Assembly: GCA_021014325.1 (NCBI GenBank)
Contig: CM037474.1
Coordinates: 8,495,130-8,559,129, forward strand
Direction: 5' to 3'
Length of the DNA stretch: 64,000 nucleotides
From: Plazaster borealis
Taxonomy: Eukaryota > Echinodermata > Asteroidea > Forcipulatida > Labidiasteridae
Shown: piece by piece, positions 23,880-33,705 of the stretch
Numbering within the stretch: the stretch's first letter is position 1
Layout of the letters: every line of letters begins with the position of its first letter
Translations under genes and position numbers: made by a program
The notes under the pieces: model-generated
What the model was told of the DNA's origin: nothing
Database searches by the model: none
Seen by the model: the letters and a program-made list of their open reading frames with translations, nothing else

Positions 23880-25456
23880 CCTAGTTTTTTTGATACTTTT
23901 TTGTCTGGCTGTAGTCTTTCCCTTTCGATTCAGAAAGAAAAGAATCATAACTCTGGCCAAATCGCCCACGTCCACTAGTACTGAAGGACTTATGGTATTG
24001 GCCACGGTTGTTCCTGTTCCGATTATTGTATGGAACGGCTTTGTCTTTATTGTAGTTAGAAGATTTTCTGAAAGGATTGCCCTTATCTTTCGGAGTAATC
24101 TTCTGATTCGTTGATGTGGTCGTACCTTTAACCACTTTTTGTGTGACCTTGTTGAGTTTGTCCTCCTCTTCAACTTTTTGGGCCCATTCATCGCCAAGGA
24201 TACAGCCCATTGAAGGAGTCACATCCATGAGGTACCCTTCTTTAATGAAGGGGTCTGCATGTCGTTGTCTGAAAACTGACACCCTTTGTATGGTTGACCC
24301 TAAAAGGCTACCCGAGGACGTCTACAGAGTTTTCACTTCCTGAAAAGCCTCAGGTGCATCTTGCATCTTTTCGACTGCTTTAATGAGCATGGAATAGATG
24401 CACGGAGCATGTCCTCTTGGATTGACCAGATGGAATTATCGCTCTTCCAAGCTTCAAACTTGGTCTTCTTCATGGTCCCTCTGATGGGTTTTGGCATATC
24501 CGGGGCCTTAAAGTATTTGTCAATAGACGGGTCTGGTTTTAGCCCTTCCAATAATTCATCCTTCTTGCTTTGCTCAAGGACATGTGTCCTCTGTTGTTTC
24601 CACCAGTCAATAGTACTTCCGACTCAAACAAGGTGCCTTTGACCTCTTCATGGGGGTTAGCCAGCTTAGAAGTAGCTTTTGGATGGTCTTTCTCTGGAAT
24701 GTTAACCACGTCATCTGCATCATTCATGTTGTTTGCCCTTACTGACAAGACATCGTCCTGATCGGGACCCCTCTTACTCTTTGGGGAACCAGGGGCAGAA
24801 GACAGATCTGAAGGCATGGAAGGCTGTCGCGCCCCATAACGACTATCACTGGGTGAGCTACCTTGAGGATGAGGAGGAGTATCTCCTTTTTCGCCCTGTC
24901 GTCTGTGGGGTCTCGATCTTGAACTAGATCTGGATCGTGACCTCATGTCTCGCAAGGTGTCCTGTAACACACCTTTGAAAAGATCCATCTGTTTCTGCTG
25001 CATATTATCCAGACATGACAACTGTCGCTCTGAAAAAGCAGTGTCATTCGGCCTCTGAAAAGAGCTTGCCGATTTGGCTCGATGTCCAGAGTGATCTTGA
25101 CCAGAAGAAAGCATCTCACTCTCTCTTGGATATCGTCCACGGCCCTTAGAGTGGAGGCGTGGAACACTCTCATGATCACTATCACGACTCAAAAAATGAA
25201 GGCGTGAAGTGTGGCCTTTTTCTTCATCACGACCCAAAGATTGGAGGCGTGAATCAGACCTGCGACTGTGGGGTTGTGCTGTTGTGTCATCCCCACCATG
25301 ATCGGTAACTTTATCACATTTTGTACCATCACACATTATGTCCAAGGATTTATCTATATTACAAAAATATCCTGACTTATTACTATACCTTTCATCTTCT
25401 ACTGAAGACATGATGCTCTTGTTTTTCGTCAAAAACTGGAAAAATCTTCTCTGCAA
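23880..25456 (-). pseudogene. DIRS gag-like gene, frameshifted
   Basis: A 305-codon frame (25456-24539) is rich in Ser/Arg/Asp (for example RDMRSRSRSSSRSRPHRRQG). It is followed in another frame by 24551-24333 (KPDPSIDKYFKAPDMP, then MKKTKFEAWKSDNSIW) and then by 24282-23880, an Asn/Arg-rich tail (NNRNRNNRGQYHKSF). The position before the reverse transcriptase and the basic, low-complexity ends fit a DIRS Gag. At least two frameshifts break it. Confidence 0.65.
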
Positions 25457-25487
25457 AACGCAAACACGTTTTCGGCGCCCGCCGCAG

Positions 25488-25610
25488 TTATGAGAAGAGG
25501 TCGGAGTTCAGGGGTCAAGACAGGAAGTGGAGGTCATATTTTTAAAGCCTGGTGTACCGCCGGTAGTCAGAGTAGAACGCCTATTGATTCGAGCCGAAAG
25601 AGGACGCAGT
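25488..25610. repeat. DIRS terminal inverted repeat (5' side)
   Basis: Complement of 10931-11025, extended outward by CGAGCCGAAAGAGGACGCA, which is also present (inverted) at the internal complementary region near 11440. The element ends against the palindrome that begins at 25619. Confidence 0.75.
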
Positions 25611-25618
25611 ATAATATA

Positions 25619-25791
25619 CAAATATTGAGTGGCTCAGAGTGGAATGGGAGGAATATTATCGCAAGGTAAAATTTGGACTGTTCCATTTCACGAGGCGGAG
25701 AGGCGAAGCCGAGTGAAATGGAACTTTTTAACAAATTTTACCGAGCGATAATATTCCTTCCGTTCCACGAATTAAAGCCACTCAATATTTG
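25619..25791. mobile_element. Palindromic MITE, CAAATATTGAGTGGCT ends
   Basis: Arms CAAATATTGAGTGGCT...GGAATATTATCGC...TGTTCCATTTCAC and the complement meet near a GAGGCGGAGAGGCGAAGCC centre. Near-palindromic over its whole 173 bp. Non-coding. Confidence 0.7.
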
Positions 25792-25794
25792 TTT

Positions 25795-26152
25795 TATATA
25801 ACTGACATATAGATCCTTGTCATTTGATATATTTTAAAAGTTGCCATGTTTGTGAGTTTGTTTGTCAACCAAAAATCATATAGCGCCGCGTAGCGGCAAC
25901 AATGCACAAATTTAATAGCAATCGGATCACAACCTTTTGCACAGGTGCTCCTTTGTTTTAGCAGCGGCGCGGCGGCGCTGTACTGCTCAAAAACATTGGG
26001 AACAAGGATGATCCTAACTGTTGAATGGGAAATGCTATTCCCCATGGGCGAATAGGTCTTTTTGATCGCCGGTGCGGATGGGAGTAATAGTGAATGTCAC
26101 GTGAAGTAAGTTCCACAAATCAAATGACAAGGATCTGTATGTCAGTTATATA
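25795..26152. mobile_element. MITE, TATATAACTGACATATAGAT ends
   Basis: Terminal inverted repeats of about 34 bp (25795-25828 and 26119-26152) with one or two mismatches. The interior contains GC-rich patches (GCAGCGGCGCGGCGGCGC) and no gene. Confidence 0.7.
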
Positions 26153-26169
26153 ATGAAAACTATCCCCTT

Positions 26170-26208
26170 GTCACACGAGGCGATTTTCAGGCAATCAAGT
26201 TGCTGGCA
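26170..26208 (+). repeat. Fragment of the GTCACACGAGGC repeat
   Basis: GTCACACGAGGCGATTTTCA and the following AGGCAATCAAG match the end of the element at 50397-50600. It is interrupted after GCTGGC by the MITE at 26208. Confidence 0.55.
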
Positions 26209-26384
26209 ATAGACCTTATGCACATGATGTCATAACAGTAGGGCGCCCTCGTCTAGAGGTCAAAAGGAGGTTGTTCATTGGCCAATCCTGTGCTCCGCGC
26301 GTACAAATCCGTGCGTTTCGATTGTTTCGTCATCGTTTTACCTCTAAGATGGCGGCTGGATGACGTCAATGCTTAAGGTCTATT
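26208..26384. mobile_element. MITE, ATAGACCTTA ends
   Basis: Ends ATAGACCTTATGCACATGA... and ...TCAATGCTTAAGGTCTAT are inverted copies. It contains GGGCGCCCTC and AAGATGGCGGC. It sits inside the GTCACACGAGGC repeat, which resumes after it with CGCAGGCAAC. It also supplies the first ATG of the downstream reverse-transcriptase frame. Confidence 0.6.
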
Positions 26385-26394
26385 TATCGCAGGC

Positions 26395-27262
26395 AACATG
26401 GAGGCACCACAGAAGCACCACAGAACAAGTTTTCACTTTGAAGATCCTAGCAGAAAAGGCCATCACAGCTGATAGCTACGAACTTCACCTTTTGCTTCTT
26501 GACATGTCAAAGGCATTTGACTCCGTGAAGAGAGTAGTTCTTTTTGAAGACCTTAAAGAAATGTTGGAGCAGGATGAACTACATCTTTTGGCAATCATAC
26601 TCAGAGAAGTCCGCTTACAAGTTAGAGTGGGTACAGTCTTAGGTAAGCCCTTCAAAACCAACATTGGCGTACCTCAAGGAGACTGCCTGAGTCCCATTCT
26701 CTTCACAATCTACCTTGCGAAAGCACTGAGACAACTAAATGTACAAACACCAGCGGCACCACTGAATCTCCAAGATCATAACTACTCTGCCAATCTACTG
26801 CAGTCTCAGTCCCAACCCCTACCTGCGGAACTCGAAAACCACAACTATGCCATTTGTCCACCATCATACTTTGAGATTGGGCTGCAATATGCTGATGACA
26901 TCACATGGGCAAGTAACAATACTCACCCACTTAGGGAAATAGAACGGAGGGCACCTGAGGTTCTTAAAGAGCGAAACCTCAAGGTAAACAACGCTAAGAC
27001 AGAAAAACATCACATCAGCAGAAACGGAATTAACACCAGCTGGAAAAAGTGTAAATACTTAGGCTCCCTACTGGACACTGAGGAGGACATCACCAGAAGG
27101 AAAGTACTTTCGATGGTATCCTTCAACAAATTTCGAAGTGTTTTCAACAGCAAGTCGATCTCCCATGCAACGAAACTCAAAACATTCTGCGCATTCATAG
27201 TGTGGCGGGCACAGACCGTTATCCAGTCTATGATTATTAACTCGGACCCTTTCCCTTGCTAG
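26395..27262 (+). pseudogene. Non-LTR (LINE) reverse transcriptase fragment
   Basis: An open frame carries the palm motifs in order: LLLLDMSKAFDSV, IGVPQGDCLSPILFTIYL and LQYADDITWAS, followed by LKVNNAKTEK and CKYLGSLLDTEEDI. This is a complete palm but lacks the endonuclease and the N-terminal region. The frame opens at an ATG (26360) inside a MITE, so that start is not genuine. It drifts after AFIVWRAQT near 27215 and stops at 27262. I cannot assign the clade; the YLGS-type tail fits several LINE groups. Confidence 0.75.
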
Positions 27263-28210
27263 CTCAAGTTAAAGTCACTAAGCGGACTTAAGGCTGAGTG
27301 ACGAGATTCGTTTGGGAGGAAGTATACCGCCCGATTATAAAAGATTGTACACCTCTCTGTCAGAGTACACACAGTTCCCTAAAATAATCACACAAATAGG
27401 ACACAGTTTAACAATGACCTTGACCTCAAAAGTAATTTATTGACATTCACCTTCAACTCCAGAAGTTGGGCAAAATAACCTAGCCTGTAAGCACTTAGAA
27501 TGTGAGACCCCAAATTATCTACAAGTCATGTAAACAACTACCTAGCAATACTCAATACCAGTGAAAGGCAACACATACACATAGCACCACGCCGCGGTTG
27601 CACGCCTAGCCCAGCGCACCAGCTGCCTTGGGCCTTGAGCACACAGCTCGGTCCCGGCAACAACACACGACCCGCTCCGCTACACAGCCCTCCCAGAATC
27701 CAGTAGTTGTCTGCCTCGCACACAGCGACGGCAACCATTGGGTCGTTGCACTTAACCCAGTTCAACTACACCGCAGTACAGCTAGCTCCGGCTAATCGTC
27801 TTGTGTATTTATCACGACGATCGCCTGCACGCGCACAGCCTTAAATAACGCTGCCTAAAATGCACAAATACCGCCAAAATTCACACAGAAAATAACACAC
27901 TCACGTCTCTGTTCTAATCTTCTTCCCCACAGGCTCCTTTTACCCTCAATATTACTCCCAATTTACACAAAGTAATGAATAACTCTCATACACTTACTGT
28001 ACTTGATGCACTTGAATTTCTGGCACAAGTCCCTCCCTCCTGCCTGCAACCCAAACAGCAGCTTTTTATCACGCTTTCCTGAAAGCCATGTGCACGCCCA
28101 ACAGCGCACAATATCTTACATAAACTCAACTAACTTCTTAAAAGTTACGGGCAACTAGCCCAACTGAACTACAACTACCGCACCAATCAGAGTTCACCTG
28201 ACTTCTCGTG
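27263..28210. other. Unassigned stretch, GC-rich in 27540-27850
   Basis: Contains a CpG- and GC-richer core and a - strand frame (27765-27538) with Cys/Gly-rich composition. I cannot assign it. An LTR or a 5' UTR/CpG island are possible, but neither has direct support. Confidence 0.3.
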
Positions 28211-28213
28211 GCG

Positions 28214-28300
28214 GGAACTAGCCTTGATCAAGGCGTTGGAGTTTTTTCTCAATTTTATTATATTGTTTTCATTTTTATTTTATTTGCGCTGCGCTACACA
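28214..28300 (+). repeat. GCCTTGATCAAGGC-ended repeat, left arm
   Basis: GCCTTGATCAAGGCGTTGGA followed by a T-rich tract and ATTTGCGCTGCGCTA. The complement lies at 29725-29808. The two may be ends of one 1.6 kb element or two separate insertions. Confidence 0.6.
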
Positions 28301-28569
28301 CCCGAGCTACCAACCCGAGCTACCAACCCGCCCGAGCTGTGTGCATGGTGTCTGTGTGTGCAGTATACGGTGCGCGCGTGGTCGTGTGAGCTGTATGCGC
28401 CACTCACCGATCAACGCCTTGACGTTTCTGTCTCCCCGCCGATGACTCATTACTATAATGCGCGCGAAAGGCGAGACCCCATTGGTCAGTGGCGGAAGTC
28501 TTGTTTACTCATTCTTATGAATATGCATGCAGAATCCAGATGTGGCTACACTGGCGCGCCGGTTTGAAT

Positions 28570-29420
28570 TTGGGAATACTTTGTTATAATAATATCTATC
28601 TGAAAATGTTGCGTATTCTCCTCAGCTGAGCGAGACAATGAGGGCATGGAATTAAACAAATGAGGTTGCGTGGATCGATTTGTTACATACATTACATACA
28701 CCATTTTCCAGCAGGAAGACGCTTTCTGATGTATTTTTCGTAGTGACGTACGGGCCCGATTGACCATCTACTGTCTCCATCTTGCATCATTAAACAGTGA
28801 TTTAATCATTGTTGGTGCATTCATTGAAGGTAGAATATACAAAACAAAGACCTCAATAAACTACCATTATTGATTGTTTCATCATGAAGGCATATATAGC
28901 TCATTGCACTTTTTATATCATTTGGGCCGCCCCACTAAAAAAGAGCTGCCTAACCAAATTTCCCAAGTACATTCACTAGAATAGGGTAGCTAAAAATCTA
29001 TTTCACATGTATCATGTGTGGCTGTATCCTGTCAATTTTTGTTTGGCAGTAAATTCTTATAAGACCCTGTCTGAGAACAATTCAAAAGTATGAAGACGGT
29101 GTGGCTGCACAGAGTCGGACTTCGAGAGGACATGTCAGGAAAAGACAGATGCAGAAACTACATCAACTCCAGAATTAATAACCAAAAGAATGGCGAGTGA
29201 TCAGGGTAGTCCAATGAGGGAACTTGAGTGCAGCGCAAAAGCTCCAGGGCCGCGCCCGGGTTCAGCACTTGTGAGCTGACTGACCAGCCTCGCAGATTAC
29301 CGGTCAAAAATGGCTGAGACAATGCTACACACAAACGCCATTAAGTCGGTAACTACTCACATCGCATCACATACAGCAAGCATGATATTGATATGGTACA
29401 AAGGTCATAGTGAGAGAAGC
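28570..29420. other. Gene-free stretch
   Basis: I see no gene. Short GC-rich patches occur near 29230-29290. Confidence 0.4.
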
Positions 29421-29540
29421 TCGTGATTGGACGTCAAAATGAATAATTCATTTGCTTCCCATCCTGTGTTATCTGCAATAGGTCTGACGAAAGATTTAAA
29501 TATTCATGAGCTGCATACTAGCATATCCGAGAGCCCCCCC

Positions 29541-29566
29541 ATTTTCGTCCAATATTGGACGAAAAT
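29541..29566. repeat. 26-bp perfect palindrome
   Basis: ATTTTCGTCCAAT followed at once by its exact complement, with no spacer. It follows a C-run. Function unknown. Confidence 0.8.
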
Positions 29567-29639
29567 ATCAAGAAACACATTAAACCCGGAAGTTACAGAC
29601 CCGTCAAGGCTGTCGGCCTGACGGCCTCCGCATGCGGAG

Positions 29640-29808
29640 AGTGGTACGAGTGCGGATGACCTGCGCACAGTGTGTGTACGGGCGTCGTACGACGTGATAC
29701 ACACACAGTGTATACGGGGGTAGCGCGGCGCAAATAAAATAAAAATGAAAACAATAAAATAAAATTGAGAAAAAAAAACTCCAACGCCTTGATCAAGGCT
29801 GAATTCCA
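29640..29808 (-). repeat. GCCTTGATCAAGGC-ended repeat, right arm
   Basis: Reverse-complement of 28214-28290 with ACTCCAACGCCTTGATCAAG. Extended by GTACGGGCGTCGTACGACGT and ACACAGTGTATACG, which match 10805-10855. Confidence 0.6.
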
Positions 29809-30578
29809 AACGGCTGAACTGCCAAAACTTGAAAAGAAATCTGAAGTTTAGTTGTCTGACTATATTTGATAGGTTTTCAAGAGGCTGAGAGACTTTAAAC
29901 ATGTTTGAATATTTAGCATTTAGCATTGGCTGCTATGGGAGTTTATTTAGTGTGTGCACATTGTTGACTGCATGGTTACAGTGCCCTCATGATGTGAACA
30001 GTCAGGAACAGCAACTACAAAACTGAAAATAAAAGGGTTCCTTTAATTGTTAAATTGCTTTATGATTTAATTGCTCATGATTGTTGAATACAAACAGTTC
30101 AGTTATAAAACCCTGAAAATTTTATTTTCTTTCTTATTTTTGGACAGAGGTGTGTCCTTTTTATAGCTCATGGAGGAAGGAAAAGCGGACTGGCATAATT
30201 TCGTCACTAGCAAACGCTTGGTGGCGTCCGTTCGGTTGGTGTGTACCATGTATCCCGTGTGTCCGGCCGGCCGGTCGTCTACACTGCCATGACTGCTGAA
30301 CTACACCACCCCACACCGGACGAAACCACATGATACAAAAATGACTGTAAGTATCTGAATCTAAATTACATAGTCGGCAAAATATCATAATGGAAACATC
30401 ACACTAACTTAAGGGTATTAAGTACCCCCTTATCTCCTTATTGGAAAAGATGCTCAATCCGACCGCCACTTTTTCACTTATCAATCAATGCATGTCACTT
30501 GTTATTTTGGTAAATAAAAGGCGGGTCCTACTAGTTCTACTTGCCGTCAACTCGCCGTCAACTCACTTGTGCCGTTGT

Positions 30579-31253
30579 CACAGGGAATTCTGTCCCCCCG
30601 CACAGCGGTCCGGGGGGACAGAATCCCCTAGGGAAATGTGTCCGGTGTGTCCCCCGCCCAGGGTTTTCTGTCCGCCAGGGGAATTTGTCCCCCCTCTCAC
30701 ATTTGTTCCCTTGTTTGCCTCTGTGCGACACTTGAAATCTTTTTAACTATATAAAATCAAGCATGAGAATGGGCGATGATGATAAAACCGGAAATCCATC
30801 GTACGAAAAATAAATCGGAAAATTCCAACGCTAAAAATGCATAATACCGGATTCTGGGCAATGTCCGTAATTTGGGCAAAGTGACCCAGGCTTCAGCGCC
30901 GCACTCAGTGAATTGTTGTCAGTAGACTTTTCTTTTCAAAGTCTCCACACACAAAAATGTTCCTTTGCTTAAAATTATTGACTAAAATAAGTAACAATAA
31001 GATAATACTTCTATTATAAACCAGCAAAGCCAGGTGAATAAAGCAAGTTTATTGATTTAGTTCCGTTGGTGGACGCTCGTGCCTGGGGGACATATTCTCC
31101 GTTGGAGGACACAATCTCCGTTGAGCACGGCGGACAGAATAACCTAACGAGAGACAGTTTATCCTAGGAGATACTGTCTCGGGGGACGTTGTACCCTAAA
31201 AAACCAGGTAAAGTTGTCCGGGGGGACAGATTCACCGGGGGGACAGAATCTCC
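30579..31253. mobile_element. Repeat with GGGGACAGAATC-type ends, copy B
   Basis: Starts CACAGGGAATTCTGTCCCCC, ends GGGGGGACAGAATCTCC. The body is nearly identical to copy A (9984-10618). It lies between two stretches of GTCAACTCGCCGTCAACTC belonging to the outer foldback element, so it is the later insertion. Confidence 0.7.
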
Positions 31254-31571
31254 GTCCACACCGTCAACTCGCCGTCAACTCCTCCAATATACATTTAAAA
31301 TCCACAAAAGAAGCATAGAACTGTAAAGTATTAGCTAAAAGAGAATTCTCATAAGTTTTAGGTTACATTTCGGAATACAAATATAGCTTTTTTCTTGTGA
31401 AAAAATTATCTTGAAGCAGCAAAACTGTCGGCCGCCATCTTGCTTTTTCACAGAGCTTGCACAAACTGAGGGCGCTTTTCCTGCATATGGATTAGTCTTG
31501 GCCCAAGATGTCAATGATTGGTACTATTTATTTATCAACACAAAATCGTTTTTGTAAATGAAATTTTACTG

Positions 31572-31779
31572 AAAACCATAGGAAATATGTAGTTTAGCCC
31601 AGACTTAACACTTCCATGCCCCATTTATAAATTTTTGATGTATATTTAATGAGTTAACGGCACGAAAATGAGTTCGAAAACCATAGGAAATATGTAGTTT
31701 AGCCCAGACTTAACACTTCCATGCCCCATTTATAAATTTTTGATGTATATTTAATGAGTTGACGGCATGAAAATGAGTT
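31572..31779. repeat. 104-bp direct tandem duplication
   Basis: The segment starting GAAAACCATAGGAAATATGT is present twice in tandem. The copies are almost identical (GTTAACGGCACG against GTTGACGGCATG near the end), so the duplication is recent. Confidence 0.85.
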
Positions 31780-31863
31780 GACGGCATGAAAATGAGTTGA
31801 CGGCGAGTTGACGGCAAGTCGGCGAGTTGACGGCAAGTAGTAGGACCGTAAAAGGCTAGTATT

Positions 31864-31977
31864 TACAGACCCAGTATCAGTAACTAAGGCACTGTACTCC
31901 TTTAACAAATTCGTACGACCGAAAAAGTCAAAATTTGTTAAAAAGGAGTAGAGCACCCCAGTACGTTACTGGGTCTA
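31864..31977. mobile_element. MITE related to 7361-7456
   Basis: Ends (TA)CAGACCCAGTA... and ...TACTGGGTCTA are inverted, with CTGTACTCC / GGAGTA inner blocks. The same family as 7361-7456 but with a different centre. Confidence 0.7.
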
Positions 31978-31979
31978 CT

Positions 31980-32690
31980 TGCTCTATGGTCTGATGGTCT
32001 AGGTAGCCCTGGTAGGACGTCAGTCAGTGTACACTGACGTCCTGGGTATAAAGCGCCTCTACAATGCGAACATATTTTGAAGTAATGTTTTTTCATAATT
32101 TTACCTGATTTAAGAAGCTGAAATTCCATTCATATATTCTTTATGTCCGTAACTCACTATTGATGGGTCCAACAATAACAATTTCGTCCATGAATGACAT
32201 TATTCTAGCAAATAAGTCCAAGTTGTGCACTACCGTTTTTATCATCGTGTACCAATTGACTGTGTAGGCTCAGGCGCGGATGCGCGACATGCATAGCAAC
32301 CTGACCGACTTCCGCGTTAAATTTGCGCCCCCTCTAAGTAAGACTGCGCCCTCTATCGTGGTTGCTATGCAAAGGACGCACATGCGCTGAAGCATTCACG
32401 TCTTGTCATTTTCGGCCTGCCGCCGAGAATGCATAAATTTCCATTTTATTTTCACAACAATGTCATCCAAGGATAAAATTGGCAAACTCTGAATAGAGCA
32501 GGCGTAAGGTTCAGGACACAAGGAACATGTGAGTCAAGTTTCAGCTTCCTCAAAAAGGTAAAAATATGATAAAAAATGGTTATAAATTTTTTCACAATGG
32601 TACGGGACCTTTATACCCTGGACTCTGTCGCGTTGTATGCAACGGAGGAGTCCAACCTGGGCTAATGGTCTAGGCTAGTATAACTTTTTT
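31980..32690. other. Gene-free stretch
   Basis: A short inverted repeat (GGTAGGACGTCAGTCAGTGT against ACACTGACGTCCTGG) lies at 32010-32044. Otherwise no gene or structured element is seen. Confidence 0.4.
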
Positions 32691-32694
32691 ATAA

Positions 32695-32838
32695 GGTCAC
32701 ACCTAACCCACCTTGTTGAGCTGTAAGTGTAATGGCTCTCTTTTAACATCGGTCTTTTAACAGACCTTTAAACATCGGTCTCATGAGACCGATGTTAAAA
32801 GAGAGCCATTACAGCTCAATAAGGTGGGCTAGGTCACA
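32695..32838. mobile_element. Near-palindromic MITE
   Basis: The left arm (ACCTAACCCACCTTGTTGAG, then AATGGCTCTCTTTTAACATC) is complementary to the right arm. The inner arm GGTCTCATGAGACC closes as a palindrome. A short extra GGTCTTTTAACAGACC hairpin sits in the left arm. Confidence 0.75.
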
Positions 32839-32895
32839 CCATGGAGGACACTTACGTATGTAGCCCCATAAATTGGCAGAGATGCTGTTCCAACC

Positions 32896-33500
32896 CCAAC
32901 TTGACAATCGTCCCAACTATAGTTGGTCCCAACTTGAGTGTTCAAGTTGGGGCATCCCAACTGTAAAATAGAACTCTACAGTACAGGCTCCCTGTACAGG
33001 ATAGCATCCGCGAAAGGAACCGTGATCAATTGTGGGTGGGGACTGCAACATATTAATTATGTGGGTATGAAGCACAGTTTTGGCTTTAGTTTTAAAAATA
33101 GTAGATGAGTGTGAAATTTGTCATTAATAAACATGTCACTTTTATGTGCCTGTGGTTTTGGTGCCAACCTTTTCAAAAAAAAAAAAAAAAAAAGGAGGTG
33201 GAAATACTCCCTTCATAATCATTCATGCTCCACCTTATTTACCCTGAAAAAGTTTACTGTTTTGATCAACCTTAATTTGTTTATATATTTGTTCTGGGAT
33301 TCTGCTATCACAAACAACCAACCTGCAAATGCAGATGAGAATAGCTCCCCTGCTTGCTCCTGATCCCCCTAGGGGTCCAAGTACCCTGTACAATTACTAC
33401 TGTCCCAACTACAGTTGGGACGCCCCAACTTGCACACTCAAGTTGGGACCAGTCCCAACTATAGTTGTCCCAACTATAGTTGGTGCGATTGTCAAGTTGG
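32896..33500. mobile_element. MITE with CCAACTTGACAATCG ends
   Basis: Ends CCAACTTGACAATCG and CGATTGTCAAGTTGG are exact inverted copies. Subterminal words AACTATAGTT and CCCAACTTGA recur in both arms. The interior has a poly-A run at about 33175 and no gene. Confidence 0.75.
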
Positions 33501-33705
33501 CACTGAAAAAGTTAATAAATAGTAGAAAATAAAATTACATTTTTTCCACAAACATAAGTAATGCCAACTACTAAATGAATCTTTGGTAAAGAGGTAGTAT
33601 GCAATAAGTGGCAAGATGCACTTTGTAGCTACTTGTTCTTCTATGAATATATTGCACTTACCATAATTTTGTAAAGTATCGCAGTACTGAACACTTCAGC
33701 TTTAC

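Larger units (their letters stand above)
10865..25610 (-). mobile_element. DIRS-type retrotransposon, split by a 9.5 kb insertion
   Basis: On the - strand the order is gag (25456-23880), reverse transcriptase/RNase H (23840-23397 then 13890-12593) and tyrosine recombinase (12848-11290). Inverted terminal repeats lie at about 10931-11025 and 25488-25590 (GGTGTACCGCCGGTAGTCAG in one, its complement in the other). An internal complementary region at 11346-11463 is the inverse of 10866-10940. These are the defining features of DIRS elements, which carry a tyrosine recombinase in place of a DDE integrase. Without the 13886-23396 insertion the element is about 5.2 kb, a normal DIRS length. All three genes carry frameshifts or stops, so it is inactive. 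Confidence 0.85.
30524..31847. mobile_element. Foldback element with GAGTTGACGGC subterminal repeats
   Basis: The left end is GGTCCTACTA...CTTGCCGTCAACTCGCCGTC. The right end is a series of GAGTTGACGGC(ATGAAAAT) units finishing CAAGTAGTAGGACC. The inverted ends carry tandem repeats, as in the element at 6203-7075. The interior is interrupted by the element at 30579-31253 and includes a 104-bp direct duplication (31572-31675, 31676-31779). Confidence 0.7.

Noticed and set aside
27538..27765. Cys/Gly-rich - strand frame
   Set aside because: Located in a GC-rich stretch where stops are rare; no recognised domain or splice context.
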